From the NCBI GenBank assembly GCA_965115815.1, contig OZ220465.1, positions 682,001 to 746,000 of the forward strand: a stretch of 64,000 bases of DNA, in the 5' to 3' direction. Of the stretch, positions 1 to 9,770 are shown piece after piece; the first letter of the stretch is position 1, and each line of letters opens with the position of its first letter. The notes below the pieces were generated by a model, which did not search any database, was not told the DNA's origin, and worked only from the letters and a program-made list of their open reading frames with translations. This DNA comes from VXPW01 sp965115815. Its GTDB lineage: Bacteria > Pseudomonadota > Alphaproteobacteria > TMED109. The position numbers and the translations under genes were made by a program.

Positions 1-298
1 CGGTCCCGCCCGGTTGACGGAAGGGCGAGACCGGCCGTCTTCCCGGGTCGTGGCCTGACAGCGTTCCGGACGGAAATCGGGACGGTCCTGGCGAATCGTG
101 GTCCCGTCCATGCTTCCATTCGGACCCTGCAGTCCGGGGTTCCGGTGAGTTCCGGCGGTCACAGGACATCATGACACCCGGCACCGCCTGTGGCGCACCC
201 GCTTTCGGCGGTTCGGTTCCGTACTGCAGAGACGCCTTGGCCGTTCCCGCCGGAACTACAGCATCGCGCCGCCGTCGGTGGTGCGTCAGATTCTGGGG
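1..298. other. No gene recognised
   Basis: This stretch lies downstream of the SDR gene. I see no convincing coding pattern, RNA or terminator here; open frames on both strands look like side effects of high GC. Confidence 0.5.
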
Positions 299-1066
299 TT
301 ACGGCAACGTGACCAAGCCGCCCGAGGTCACGAAGGTCTGACCGGTGACGAAGTCTGCGGCGTCGCTCAGCAGGAAGTAGGTCAGCTTGGCCACATCGTC
401 GGGTTGTCCGGCGCGGGCTGCAGGGGTGGATGCGATGATGCGTGCGCGCATTTCCTCGCTCATATCCTTGGTCATGTCGGTGTCGATGAGACCTGGTGCA
501 ACACAGTTCACCCGAATCGCCGGTCCGAGCGCCATGGCACAATTCCGGGCGAAGGCAATGACCGCAGCCTTCGACGTTCCGTATGCGATCAGGCGATCCG
601 GCCGAATACGGTTCGGAGCAATGCCGTTGATGGAAGAGATGCAGACGATTCGCCCGTACTTCCGGGTCAGCATGCGTTCCTTCGCGCGCCACACGCAGTG
701 GAACGTGCCGTCCAGATTGACCGACAGGATGCGTCGCCACACGTCGGGGGTCATGTCGATGCTGTCCTCGAAGGAGGCAATGCCTGCATTGGCCACCAAG
801 AGATCGACCGCATTGCGTTGCGCTTCGATCGCATCGTACAGGGCCCCGGTGGCCTTCAGCGAGGAGATGTCGGCCTGAAACAGACCGCCTTCGCCGCCTT
901 CGGCAGTGATCTGCTCAAGGGTTTCGGCTGCCTCTCCGGGACTAGATGCATGGTTGATGGCCACCCAAGCGCCGGCCCGTGCCAGTCGTCTGCAGATGGC
1001 CCTGCCGATTCCGCGGGATCCACCGGTTACGAGGGCCGTCCTTCCGGTTAGATCCCGATCCTGCAC
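299..1066 (-). CDS. SDR-family NAD(P)-dependent oxidoreductase (FabG-like)
   Basis: A cytosolic short-chain dehydrogenase/reductase of 255 residues, the usual length for the classical family. The cofactor-binding TGGSRGIG motif is at residues 14-21 and NAG at 93-95. The catalytic set Asn117, Ser145, Tyr162 and Lys166 (YxxxK) is complete, and the C-terminal PG-motif region is present. I chose the GTG at 1066, which has a GGGGGA ribosome-binding stretch upstream. An ATG further upstream would add about 65 residues unlike any SDR. The substrate cannot be read from sequence: 3-oxoacyl reductase (FabG) and sugar or alcohol dehydrogenases share this outline. It stands alone, with no operon partner visible. 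Confidence 0.9.
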   Translation of the reverse strand: MQDRDLTGRTALVTGGSRGIGRAICRRLARAGAWVAINHASSPGEAAETLEQITAEGGEGGLFQADISSLKATGALYDAIEAQRNAVDLLVANAGIASFEDSIDMTPDVWRRILSVNLDGTFHCVWRAKERMLTRKYGRIVCISSINGIAPNRIRPDRLIAYGTSKAAVIAFARNCAMALGPAIRVNCVAPGLIDTDMTKDMSEEMRARIIASTPAARAGQPDDVAKLTYFLLSDAADFVTGQTFVTSGGLVTLP

Positions 1067-1839
1067 GAAGTCGTGTCCCCCGTAGCACCCGGCCGCACGG
1101 GCGCCGAACCCGGCAGCCGTCGCAATGCTGGCCGTCCGTTCCCCATGGCGGGACGGTTCCCGCAACCCGGGTCGCGGGCGAACTCCGATGATATTCGGAT
1201 GCGCTGGGTTTCCAAGCCGGCTTGAACAGGGTGCTGCCACGGGTGTCGGGGATTCCCACACGGCCTCACGCTTCTGTCAGGCCGTGGCCGCCCCGGGATC
1301 ATCCCTCGCCAAGATCCCGGGAGATCCGCCGCCGGAGTTCTGCCGGTTTCGGGGGTGTACGCCGGCTTCCCGATCGCATCCGTGCGGGAATCGGTTCCGA
1401 CCGAAACCGTCATTCCGCAGGCTGTTCCGGTTCTCGGGTGCGATCGCGACCTCGCGGGGATCGGAAGGGACCTCGACGGCCCGGGGTCCGCTCGTGCATC
1501 CGTTCCGGCGCGGCATCGCTCCGGGAAAGGCACGGGCTCCGCGGACCTCCGGTCGCATGCGTGAACGGTGCCGGGAGGCCTGGTCAACGTCGCCTCCCAG
1601 CCCGTTGCGTATTGAGACTGCCTTCAGGATCAGCTAAGGTTGCACCGATGGGTCTGCTGCGGTCTTGCGGGATCGGCCGTGGCCCCGAATTCGGCACGGG
1701 AGAATGCAGGTCATGACGGGGATGGCGGGCGATGTCGAGGCGCATGACCTGCGGTGGTCCGGGCGGGGCGTGAGCGCCTCCCGCGCGCGCGAACCCGAAC
1801 TCGTTCTACCCCCTGCACCATTCACGCGCGCGATTTCCA
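1067..1839. other. Intergenic region between divergent genes
   Basis: About 770 bases between the SDR gene and the autotransporter with no recognisable gene. A possible sigma-70-like promoter facing the autotransporter is TTGAGA at 1612-1617 and TAAGGT at 1635-1640 with a 17-base spacer. It lies about 200 bases from the start codon, so this is a weak guess. Confidence 0.4.
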
Positions 1840-4800
1840 GTGCCAGCCGCCTCCCCCCCCCCTCAAGAGTCCGGGCGCGGGATTGAGCCGGTGGGCGCCC
1901 TCGGGAGAACCGCCCGCCGCCTGAGCGCGGGACTCGCTGCCCTCTTTCTCATCGCGCTGTGCGCCGCCCTCGCGCCGCAGGACGCGCGGGCGCAGGTCCC
2001 CACTCTTACGGCCACGGCGGGCGACGGGCAGGTGACGCTGAACTGGACGTATACCGGCGGCGGGCTAACCGGTTGGGGGTACAAGATCAACGGCGGTGTA
2101 CATACGTGGGCCGGGACACCCATCGTGATTCCAGCTTCCAACTCCGGCACCAGAAGCCACACGGTAACGGGCCTGACGAACGGAACCCCTTATCAGTTCA
2201 TTGTGTACGCGCAGACTGATGCCAATACAGCTTTCCGTCAAAGCAACCAAGTGAGCGCCACACCGCAGGTGCCGGCCCCGACGCTGATCTCCGGCCCGGA
2301 CAGCACCATCAGGACCGCCGAGACGACGACGCAGGTGTGTTACAATCTGCTTTCGGTCTCGCAAGGTGCGACCACGTATCTGGAGGCGCGTCAGGGCAAG
2401 ACGGCCGTGACCGCGCATGCGGTGCTCTCCGACACGAGCCTCGGCGTCGAGATCACACAGGCTCCCGCCGGCATCACGAAGGGGCGCGGCGTCAACCTCA
2501 GTCCCTGCGTCAATCTGGGCAAGGGCACACATACCGTCACCTGGAGCTGGAGGGGCCAGGACGGCACCGCCACGGCGGGCACGACCTCCACCACCGTCAC
2601 CATCACCGGCCCCGCGCCCGCCGCGCCGGTGCTAACCCTCACGGCGGGCGCCAACGCATTGGCATTGCGATGGGACAAAATAGAGGGCGTCACCGGCTAT
2701 GAATATCAGTACAAGGTTGGGACAGGCAGCTTCAGGGACTGGATCGCCGTCCCGGTTTTCACCACTTCTCACCGTACCGTGACTTTAAGCAACGTGCGCG
2801 GCGGCTCCCTCTACACCGTCAGGCTCCGCGCCGTGAACAACAGCGTCAAGGGCGCGGTCGCGCAGAAAACGGCGACGCCGACCGGCAGCCCGGCTCCGGC
2901 CCTGACCGCCACGGCGGGCAATGGGCAGGTGACATTGACCTGGACCTACGCGACGACGAGTTTCAGCTGGGCGTACCGGCAGAAGAAAGGCACGGGAAGC
3001 TACGGCTTGTGGCAGGACATTTCCGGCGGGAACGCGGTCCGAGCCCATACGGTGACAGGCCTGACCAACAACACCGCGTACACCTTCCAGGTCACACGCA
3101 GGAACACTGCTCATCCTTCCGGAACAACAACGACAATAGTACCTTGGTCCTTCGGGGTGACGGCGACGCCGGCAGCGCCGGCAGCGCCTCCCTCTGCCCC
3201 GGCGGGCCTGTCGGCGGCGGCGGGCAACGCGCAGGTGGAGTTGACCTGGACCGATCCAGACGACGATTCGATCACGGGGTATCGGGTGCAGCAGAGGAAG
3301 GGGAGCGCTGCCTGGGAAAGCTGGTCCGCCATCTCCGGTTCGGACGCGGACACGGTGCGCCACACGGTGACGGATCTGGACAACGACAGCGAGTACCGTT
3401 TCCGCATTCGGGCGGTGAACGGGTCCGGCAACAGCGCCGCGTCGGCGGTGGTGGAGGCGACGCCGTCGGCGTCGGCGGCGGTTCCCAAGCCGGTGCTGAG
3501 CGCCGAAGCGGGCTACGCCAGGGTCACCCTGAGCTGGAGCGCGCTGTCGGGGGTGACGGTGGCGAGCTGGGGCTATCAGTACAAGCCCGCGGGCGGCAGC
3601 TGGATCCGGACCCAGACGGTCACCGGCGCCAGCACGACGAGCACCACGGTGACGGGTCTGACGATCGGCACGGAATACACGTTCCGCCTGTTCGCGGCGG
3701 TCCGTCCCGGGGTGCAGTCGGTGTGGTCGGACGAGGTGAAGGCGACGCCGACGAATACGGTTCCCAAGCCGGTCCTGACGGCGGCCGGGGGCGATGCCTC
3801 GGTTACCCTGAGCTGGAGCGCCTTGACGGGCATTCCGATCACGAGCTGGGGCTACCAGTACAAGAGCACGGGCGGCTGGAACCCGACCACGACGATCACG
3901 GGCAGAAGCCGGACGAGCGTCCGGGTGACGGGGCTGACGAAGGGGACGGACTACACGTTCCGCCTGTTTGCGGCGATCCGTCCCGGGGTGCAGTCGGTGT
4001 GGTCGGACGAGGTGACGGCGAAGACCGATCCGGCGGCCCCGGTACTGACGGCGGCGACCTCGACGACGAACGGGCAGATCGACCTGACCTGGACCCATGC
4101 CGGCGGTTCGAACGAGTTGTCGGATGCGGACGACTATGTGAAAGATGCGGCCAAGTTCCATTGGTGGAGAGCGCAGACCCGGCTGAAGGGGGCCAGCACC
4201 TGGACGGATCGCAGTCTCAACCAGGCCAGTGCCAGACAGAACCCGGGCTCTCGCAACAATCGGCTTCTGCTGGACTATCCTGACGGGGCATCGGTTGAGG
4301 TCCGGGTTCGGGCAACGGGCTATCGCATGGCGGGTGTCGCCGGGGGAACGGGCAACCTTCAGGGTCCCTGGTCGAACATCCGCACGGTCCCCTTCAAGGA
4401 CGACACCACGGCGGCACTCACGCTGACCGGGACGCCGGTGACGGTGGCGCCCGGTTCCACGGCGACCTACACGGTGGCGCTGACGAAGGCGTTTGCGGGG
4501 ACGCTGCGGGTCACGAGCGACGCCACGGCGGCGGCGCGGGTGTCACCGTCGAGCCTGATCTTCACCACCAGCAACTACAACACGGCGCGGACGGTGACGG
4601 TGACCGGTGTGGCGAACGGCACGGCGGTGATCAACCACGCCTTCCGGCTGACGGGGGCTTCGGCGGATGCGATCCCGGATGCGGGCACGGTGGACGTGAC
4701 GGTGGCCGATACGCCGGGGGTGACGGTGTCGACGGCGGCGCTGACGGTGGCGGAGGGCGGCAGCAAGACGTACACGATGCGGCTGAACACGCCGCCGACA

Positions 4801-7467
4801 TCGGATGTGACGATCACGGTGGGCGGCGCGTCGGGGGACGTGACGGTGACGGGTTCGCCGCGGACCTTCACCCGGGCCAACTGGAACCAGCCGCAGACGG
4901 TGACGGTGAACGCCGGCACGGACACGGATACGGCGGACGACGACGTGACGCTGACTCACAGCGCCTCGGGCGGCGGCTACGGCTCGGTGAGCATCGCCGA
5001 TGTGGTGGTGCGCGTGGCGGATGCGGATGCGGTGCCGTTGAAGCCGACCGGCCTGGCCGGCGCGGCGGGCAACGGTTCGGTGACGCTGAGCTGGACCGAC
5101 CCGGACAACCCGACCATCACGAAGTGGCAGTACCGGCAGAAGTCCGGCAGCGGCGAGTGGGGCGCGTGGACGGACGTTCCCGGTTCCGATGCGGGCACCA
5201 CCCGCTACGAGGTGAGCGGTCTGACCAACGGCACCGCCTACCAGTTCGAGGTGCGCGCGGTGAACGGGGCCGGCAACGGCGCCGCCGGCCCGGAGGATGA
5301 GGAAGGGCCGGTAACGGCGACGCCGGCGCCTCCCACGACGCCCGGCGGCGGCGGTGGCGGCGGCGGTGGTGGCGGCACGCCGTCCGAACCCCCCGACGGG
5401 GGCGGGGTGACGGTGACGCCGACGTCGCTGACGGTGACGGAGGGCAGCAGTGCGGCCTACACGGTGGTGCTGGACACGGAGCCCTCGGGCGCGGTCACGG
5501 TGACGGTGGGCGGCGCGTCGGGGGAGGTGACGGTGGACCCGACGCGCCTGACCTTCACGACGACCGACTGGGACACGGCGCAGACGGTGACGGTGCGCGC
5601 GGGGACCGACGAGGACACGACCGACGACACGGCGACGCTGACGCACAGCGCCTCGGGCGGCGGCTACGGTTCGGTGACCATCGCTCCGGTGGCGGTGACG
5701 GTGACGGACACGACGCTGTGGCCGGTGCTGACGCTGACGGAGGATCCGGCGGCGGTGACCGAGGGGGAGGCCATCCGCCTGGTGGTGACGTCCGACCGGG
5801 CGCGGACGGGCGATCTGTCGGTCAACCTGACGCTGTCGGCGCGCCCGGCCAGCGGGTTCGATGCCGGGGACGTTCCGGGCGGTCTGGGGCCGCGTGCGTT
5901 CGAGGCGGTGTTCGGCGCCGCGGCGCGCACCACAGGCGTGGTGACGATCCCGACGGCGGCGGATGCGGAAGCGGAAGGCGCGGAGGGCTACCGGATCACG
6001 CTGCGCGCGGGGTCGGGCTACACGGTGGGGAGCGACGCGGTGGCCGAGGGCGTGGTGCGCGACCGGGCGGCGGGTTCCGTGGCGCGGTCGAACCGGGTGC
6101 ATGCGGCGGTGCTGCCGCAGGTGGCGGCGGCGGCGATGTCGCAGACGCTGGGGGCGGTGGCGGGGCGGATCGAGGGGGTGGCGTCCGGCGCGGGGGGCGG
6201 AACGGTGCAGTTCGGCGCCCGGCCGCAGGCGGTGGCGGACGACCGGGCGGTCGGGCGGCACCGGGCCCCGGCCGGCCCGACCCTGCGGGAGATGCTGGAC
6301 GGGGCTTCCTTCACGCTGGCGCTCGGCGGGGGTGGGTTGCTGCCGCCGGCGGCGGTGTGGGGCCGGGGCGCGTGGGGATCGCTGTCGGGTTCGGAGGCGG
6401 GGGTGTCGTGGGACGGCGGTCTGTGGTCGGCGCAGGTGGGGGCGGACGTGCGGGTGCGTCCGGACCTGCTGGCCGGAGCGGCGCTGTCGCATGCGCGGGG
6501 CGAGCTGGACACGGAGGTGACCGGCGAGGACGGCCGGGTGCAGGGGGTCCACGAGACCACGATCACGTCGGTGCATCCCTATGCGGCGTGGCTGGCGCCG
6601 GACGGCTCGACCCTGTGGGCGAGTCTCGGCTACGGGACCGGCGAAGTGCGGATGGCCGAGGTCGGCGCGGCGGTGCGCCGCGCCGACCTCGCGCAGTGGA
6701 GCGCGGCGGCGGGCGGTCGGCGCGTTCTGGTCGAGGATGCGGACCTCATCGCGGGCGGGGTGACGCGCTTGGCGGTGAAGGGCGAGGGTGCGGCGGCGCA
6801 TCTGCGCACGGGGGCCGAGGACGGTCTGGCGGGGCGGACCGCGAAGACGACGCGTCTGCGGCTGCGGCTGGAGGGATCGCACGAGCGAGCGCGGGCGGAC
6901 GGTGCGACGCTGACGCCGGCGCTGGAGGCGGGGGTGCGCCACGACGGGGGCGATGCCGGTCGGGGCTTCGGCGCGGAGGTCGGTGCGAGCGTGACCTGGC
7001 GGGATCCGGCGAAGGGTCTGACGGCGGAGGTGCGCACGCGGCTGCTGGCGGCGCACGAGGCGGACCGGGACGAGTGGGGGGTGAGCGCGCTTGTGCGCCT
7101 CGACCCCGGGGCCGACGGGCGGGGTACGTTCCTCGTCTTCGGTCCCGCGCACGGGCGCACGGACAGCGGTCTCGGTCGGATGTTCGAGTACGGCCTGCCT
7201 CCGGGCGCGGCCGCGGACGCGACCGCGCACCGGGGGAGCCGTCTGGAGGCGGAGGTCGGCCACGGGTTCGGCCGTCCCGGCCCGGGCCCGCGGGCGGTGG
7301 TGACGCCGCATGCCGGGCTGAGCCTGGCGGAGACGGGCGGGGGTACGCTGCGGCTCGGCGCGCGCTACCGCCTCGGCGCGGGGGTCTCCCTCGGCGCCGA
7401 GGGCACGCACCGGCCGGCGCCGGATCCCGAAGACCGCCTCCTGCTGCGCGGCGCGCTGCGCTGGTAG
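1840..7467 (+). CDS. Autotransporter with fibronectin type III repeat passenger
   Basis: A very large surface protein of 1,875 residues, probably an adhesin-like type Va autotransporter. A signal peptide with a hydrophobic core is at about residues 28-51. About seven fibronectin type III repeats follow to about residue 850, marked by L-T-W/N-W strands and VTGL-T-GT-Y-F motifs. Then come beta-sandwich repeats rich in VTVTEG and THSASGGGYGSV, another FN3 near 1065-1165, a poly-Gly linker near 1168-1178 and Calx-beta-like repeats. From about 1488 to the end is an autotransporter beta-barrel closing on a terminal Trp, as needed for outer-membrane insertion. The start used is GTG; a second GTG at 1891 would give a more compact signal peptide. 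It ends with TAG. The ligand is unknown. Confidence 0.88.
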   Translation: MPAASPPPQESGRGIEPVGALGRTARRLSAGLAALFLIALCAALAPQDARAQVPTLTATAGDGQVTLNWTYTGGGLTGWGYKINGGVHTWAGTPIVIPASNSGTRSHTVTGLTNGTPYQFIVYAQTDANTAFRQSNQVSATPQVPAPTLISGPDSTIRTAETTTQVCYNLLSVSQGATTYLEARQGKTAVTAHAVLSDTSLGVEITQAPAGITKGRGVNLSPCVNLGKGTHTVTWSWRGQDGTATAGTTSTTVTITGPAPAAPVLTLTAGANALALRWDKIEGVTGYEYQYKVGTGSFRDWIAVPVFTTSHRTVTLSNVRGGSLYTVRLRAVNNSVKGAVAQKTATPTGSPAPALTATAGNGQVTLTWTYATTSFSWAYRQKKGTGSYGLWQDISGGNAVRAHTVTGLTNNTAYTFQVTRRNTAHPSGTTTTIVPWSFGVTATPAAPAAPPSAPAGLSAAAGNAQVELTWTDPDDDSITGYRVQQRKGSAAWESWSAISGSDADTVRHTVTDLDNDSEYRFRIRAVNGSGNSAASAVVEATPSASAAVPKPVLSAEAGYARVTLSWSALSGVTVASWGYQYKPAGGSWIRTQTVTGASTTSTTVTGLTIGTEYTFRLFAAVRPGVQSVWSDEVKATPTNTVPKPVLTAAGGDASVTLSWSALTGIPITSWGYQYKSTGGWNPTTTITGRSRTSVRVTGLTKGTDYTFRLFAAIRPGVQSVWSDEVTAKTDPAAPVLTAATSTTNGQIDLTWTHAGGSNELSDADDYVKDAAKFHWWRAQTRLKGASTWTDRSLNQASARQNPGSRNNRLLLDYPDGASVEVRVRATGYRMAGVAGGTGNLQGPWSNIRTVPFKDDTTAALTLTGTPVTVAPGSTATYTVALTKAFAGTLRVTSDATAAARVSPSSLIFTTSNYNTARTVTVTGVANGTAVINHAFRLTGASADAIPDAGTVDVTVADTPGVTVSTAALTVAEGGSKTYTMRLNTPPTSDVTITVGGASGDVTVTGSPRTFTRANWNQPQTVTVNAGTDTDTADDDVTLTHSASGGGYGSVSIADVVVRVADADAVPLKPTGLAGAAGNGSVTLSWTDPDNPTITKWQYRQKSGSGEWGAWTDVPGSDAGTTRYEVSGLTNGTAYQFEVRAVNGAGNGAAGPEDEEGPVTATPAPPTTPGGGGGGGGGGGTPSEPPDGGGVTVTPTSLTVTEGSSAAYTVVLDTEPSGAVTVTVGGASGEVTVDPTRLTFTTTDWDTAQTVTVRAGTDEDTTDDTATLTHSASGGGYGSVTIAPVAVTVTDTTLWPVLTLTEDPAAVTEGEAIRLVVTSDRARTGDLSVNLTLSARPASGFDAGDVPGGLGPRAFEAVFGAAARTTGVVTIPTAADAEAEGAEGYRITLRAGSGYTVGSDAVAEGVVRDRAAGSVARSNRVHAAVLPQVAAAAMSQTLGAVAGRIEGVASGAGGGTVQFGARPQAVADDRAVGRHRAPAGPTLREMLDGASFTLALGGGGLLPPAAVWGRGAWGSLSGSEAGVSWDGGLWSAQVGADVRVRPDLLAGAALSHARGELDTEVTGEDGRVQGVHETTITSVHPYAAWLAPDGSTLWASLGYGTGEVRMAEVGAAVRRADLAQWSAAAGGRRVLVEDADLIAGGVTRLAVKGEGAAAHLRTGAEDGLAGRTAKTTRLRLRLEGSHERARADGATLTPALEAGVRHDGGDAGRGFGAEVGASVTWRDPAKGLTAEVRTRLLAAHEADRDEWGVSALVRLDPGADGRGTFLVFGPAHGRTDSGLGRMFEYGLPPGAAADATAHRGSRLEAEVGHGFGRPGPGPRAVVTPHAGLSLAETGGGTLRLGARYRLGAGVSLGAEGTHRPAPDPEDRLLLRGALRW

Positions 7468-8027
7468 GGGCGAAGCGCGCATTCCCGCCGCCGGCGGGCG
7501 CCTGGGCGCCCGCGCGCTTCTCCCCGCTCCCCGCGGGCGGATGCGCGGCCCCGCATCGCTCGCGTCGGGCCTCTCGGCGAGGATCCCGCAGCGTGCGCCG
7601 TGCCCCGCCGAGGGAGCCGGACCTCGCCCGTCCGGGGCGGCGACGCGCGGCCCGACCCCATGCCGCAGGGCATCGCGATCTCCGCCGGGACCCTCCCGCG
7701 CCGCAGTTCCGAGAACGGGGTTCCGAAGTGGATGGGGTCGGCCGTCCGGTGGAGACGGACCCGTTTCCGGTCCCTCGGGCGCCCGCTCCACTGAGCGCGA
7801 TGTCCGACCGCCGCAACGCCGGCCACCGACGCGAAAGGCACGAAGCTGGGCGGAGCGGAAGCGGTCATGCGTCCTTGCCGATTCCCGGATCCGTGCGGCA
7901 TTCAGGGTCGCGAAAGAGAAGGGGGCAGCCGGTCCGTCTGCAATTCCGGGAGTACCCTGTGGCCGCCCGGTCCGGATCGGTACCGGCAGGGGCCGGGCAA
8001 CCGGGCCGGCTGGGAGGGACGCAAGGC
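7468..8027. other. Intergenic region
   Basis: No gene recognised. A GC-rich hairpin just after the autotransporter stop (about 7496-7513) lacks a T-tract, so I do not call it a terminator. The bases at 8012-8017 (GGGAGG) form the ribosome-binding site of the next gene. Confidence 0.45.
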
Positions 8028-8783
8028 ATGCGGGTCCATTCGAACGCTGCGCGGGCCGCCATCCTCGATGGCACCGCTCCCGTCGGCCTGCGCGTCCGCG
8101 GCAGTCTCAATCTGGTGGGCTGCGTGGAGATGACGTCCCTGCCGGTCGACCTCGACATTCGCGGCAGCCTGCACCTCAACAGCTGCGTCGGAGTAGCGGC
8201 GTTGCCGACCGGTCTGCGGGTCGGCGGGTTTCTCGATCTCACGGGATGCACGGGCCTGTCGGCCCTGCCGGCGGACCTGGATGTCGGCGGCAACATCAAT
8301 CTCTCGTACTGTTCCGGGCTGGTCGGTCTTCCCGTCGGTTTCCGGGTTCGGGGCAGCCTCGCTGCCGCCCACTGCACCCGCCTGACCGAACTCCCGGCCG
8401 GACTCCGAACGCGGCGCCATCTCACCCTCACCCGCTGCACCTGTCTCGTGACGGTTGCCGGCAGTCTCGTGGTCGGGGGGGATCTCGATCTCACGCATTG
8501 CACGAATCTGCAGGCCCTGCCGTCGGCCCTCCGGGTGGACGGCGGCGTCTACCTGAACCATTGCCGCAGGTTGGCACGGCTCCCAGACAGGCTCCACGTG
8601 AAGCGTGACCTCGACCTGACGGCCTGTTCCCGACTGACGATGCTGCCCGGTCAGCTCCACGTGGATGGAGACCTTGATCTGACCGGCTGTGTGCGGCTGG
8701 ACGCGTTGCCCCCGGGGCTCCGCGTGGGGGGCAGGCTGGTCACCGACCCGAACACCGGATTGCACCGCAAGTCCGGCCGATAG
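8028..8783 (+). CDS. Leucine-rich-repeat-like protein with exact 21-residue repeats
   Basis: A 251-residue protein made almost entirely of ten consecutive repeats of exactly 21 residues, plus an eleventh degenerate one. The consensus is L-x-V-x-G-x-L-x-L-x-x-C-x-x-L-x-x-LP-x-x. Each unit resembles the LPxxL type of leucine-rich repeat found in IpaH-like effectors, with Cys where the Asn ladder usually sits. I see no signal peptide or membrane segment, so it is probably cytosolic or exported by another route. The ATG at 8028 has a GGGAGG site 10 bases upstream. It ends with TAG. Function unknown; a protein-binding solenoid is the natural inference. Confidence 0.75.
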   Translation: MRVHSNAARAAILDGTAPVGLRVRGSLNLVGCVEMTSLPVDLDIRGSLHLNSCVGVAALPTGLRVGGFLDLTGCTGLSALPADLDVGGNINLSYCSGLVGLPVGFRVRGSLAAAHCTRLTELPAGLRTRRHLTLTRCTCLVTVAGSLVVGGDLDLTHCTNLQALPSALRVDGGVYLNHCRRLARLPDRLHVKRDLDLTACSRLTMLPGQLHVDGDLDLTGCVRLDALPPGLRVGGRLVTDPNTGLHRKSGR

Positions 8784-9362
8784 CCGGTCAACGTTGCCTG
8801 GAGGGTCGCGGGCTGAGCCGCTCTCACGGTTCCGGCCTGCGCCCGGTCCGCGGGGTCTCGGTTGTGCTTCCATATCCGATACGCGATCTTCCTGAAGTCT
8901 GCGATATCGGTGGCCAACAGCCCGGTCCTCAACGAGCCCCGACATGGACGGATAGTGGGGTCCTGCCATCCCGAAGCCGTTGCAACCTCGGAGGGGTGCT
9001 GTCCCAATACCCGTAGGAAGACGGTGGTCATGCGTGTACGGGCGCTTGTTGCTTCCCTTGGTTGTCGGACTCCCCCGACCGCCGGCTAGCGTCACGGACG
9101 GAACCGAACCGAACTTCGGGATCTTGGAGGATGGCGGCCAACCGCGTCCCTTGCTTGTACGGAATCGGGCCGAGATCCGGAGCGTCGTTTCGGGAGACGG
9201 ATATCGGGATCCGTGCCTTGTCGCGCACTTGTTCGGACCTTCTGTCCGACCTCCCTCCGTCCGGTTTCCCGGGCTGCAATGGGGAGGCTTCCGATCCGCC
9301 GACCTTGGTGTGGGGTCGGCCGGGAAGCCGTGGCCCTAGCCGTCCTTGCCGCCGATCGACGG
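8784..9362. other. Intergenic region, no gene seen
   Basis: About 580 bases on the edge of the accessory island. Neither strand shows codon structure I trust, and I recognise no repeat or RNA here. Confidence 0.4.
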
Positions 9363-9770
9363 TCAGATCCCGCCCTCCGGTTTGCGTGGGCCGCAAACGA
9401 CCGGAGCATCGTCCGGATCGAACGCGCTCGGCGCGGTCGGTACAGGCCCGTCCCTTCGACCCCCCCCCACTGCCAACAAGACTGGGTTCCTTTGGCGTCC
9501 CCCTGCTGCCCGAACGATGTCAAACTGACGGTCGAAGGCATGCATGGTGACGCGCGTCTCCGAAATGATGCCGGCGTCGAGAGCTTCGGCGAACCTCTGC
9601 TGTTGGTCGGGATAGCGGTCGCTGATTTCCGCCGTGGCATGGTCGGTGGCGAGGAAATCGTGGGAGTGGCTGGCGGTCAGGTCTGTCCGGTCGATGCGTA
9701 GAAAATTGATGAGCACCGAGGTGTCGGTGACGATGATCGCCGGCTTGGTTTCTCCCGCTACGACTGTCAT
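9363..9770 (-). pseudogene. PIN-domain toxin-like gene, 3' end altered
   Basis: The first 70 or so residues match the start of PIN-domain (VapC-like) endoribonucleases: a beta strand ending in VTDTSVLINFL with the first catalytic Asp, followed by HDFLATDHATAEISD containing the conserved Glu. After SETRVT the sequence no longer matches a PIN fold, and the C-terminal acidic residues are missing, so I read it as 3' replaced and probably dead. Its ATG overlaps the stop of the ImmA-like gene upstream (ATGA at 9767-9770), showing the two were one operon. PIN genes paired with ImmA/IrrE-like genes are a known toxin-antitoxin-like arrangement. Confidence 0.62.

Noticed and set aside
2785..4161. A 458-residue open frame antisense to the FN3 region
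   Set aside because: Same reason; its repeats only reflect the FN3 repeats on the other strand.
7490..7515. Terminator after the autotransporter
   Set aside because: The hairpin has no T-tract downstream.
4543..7791. A 1,082-residue open frame antisense to the autotransporter
   Set aside because: It is Arg/His/Pro-rich with no domain and mirrors the codon bias of the real gene; an effect of high GC.
5718..8783. A 1,021-residue frame running from inside the autotransporter into the repeat protein
   Set aside because: Only the last 251 codons are gene-like; the rest is an out-of-frame reading of the autotransporter.
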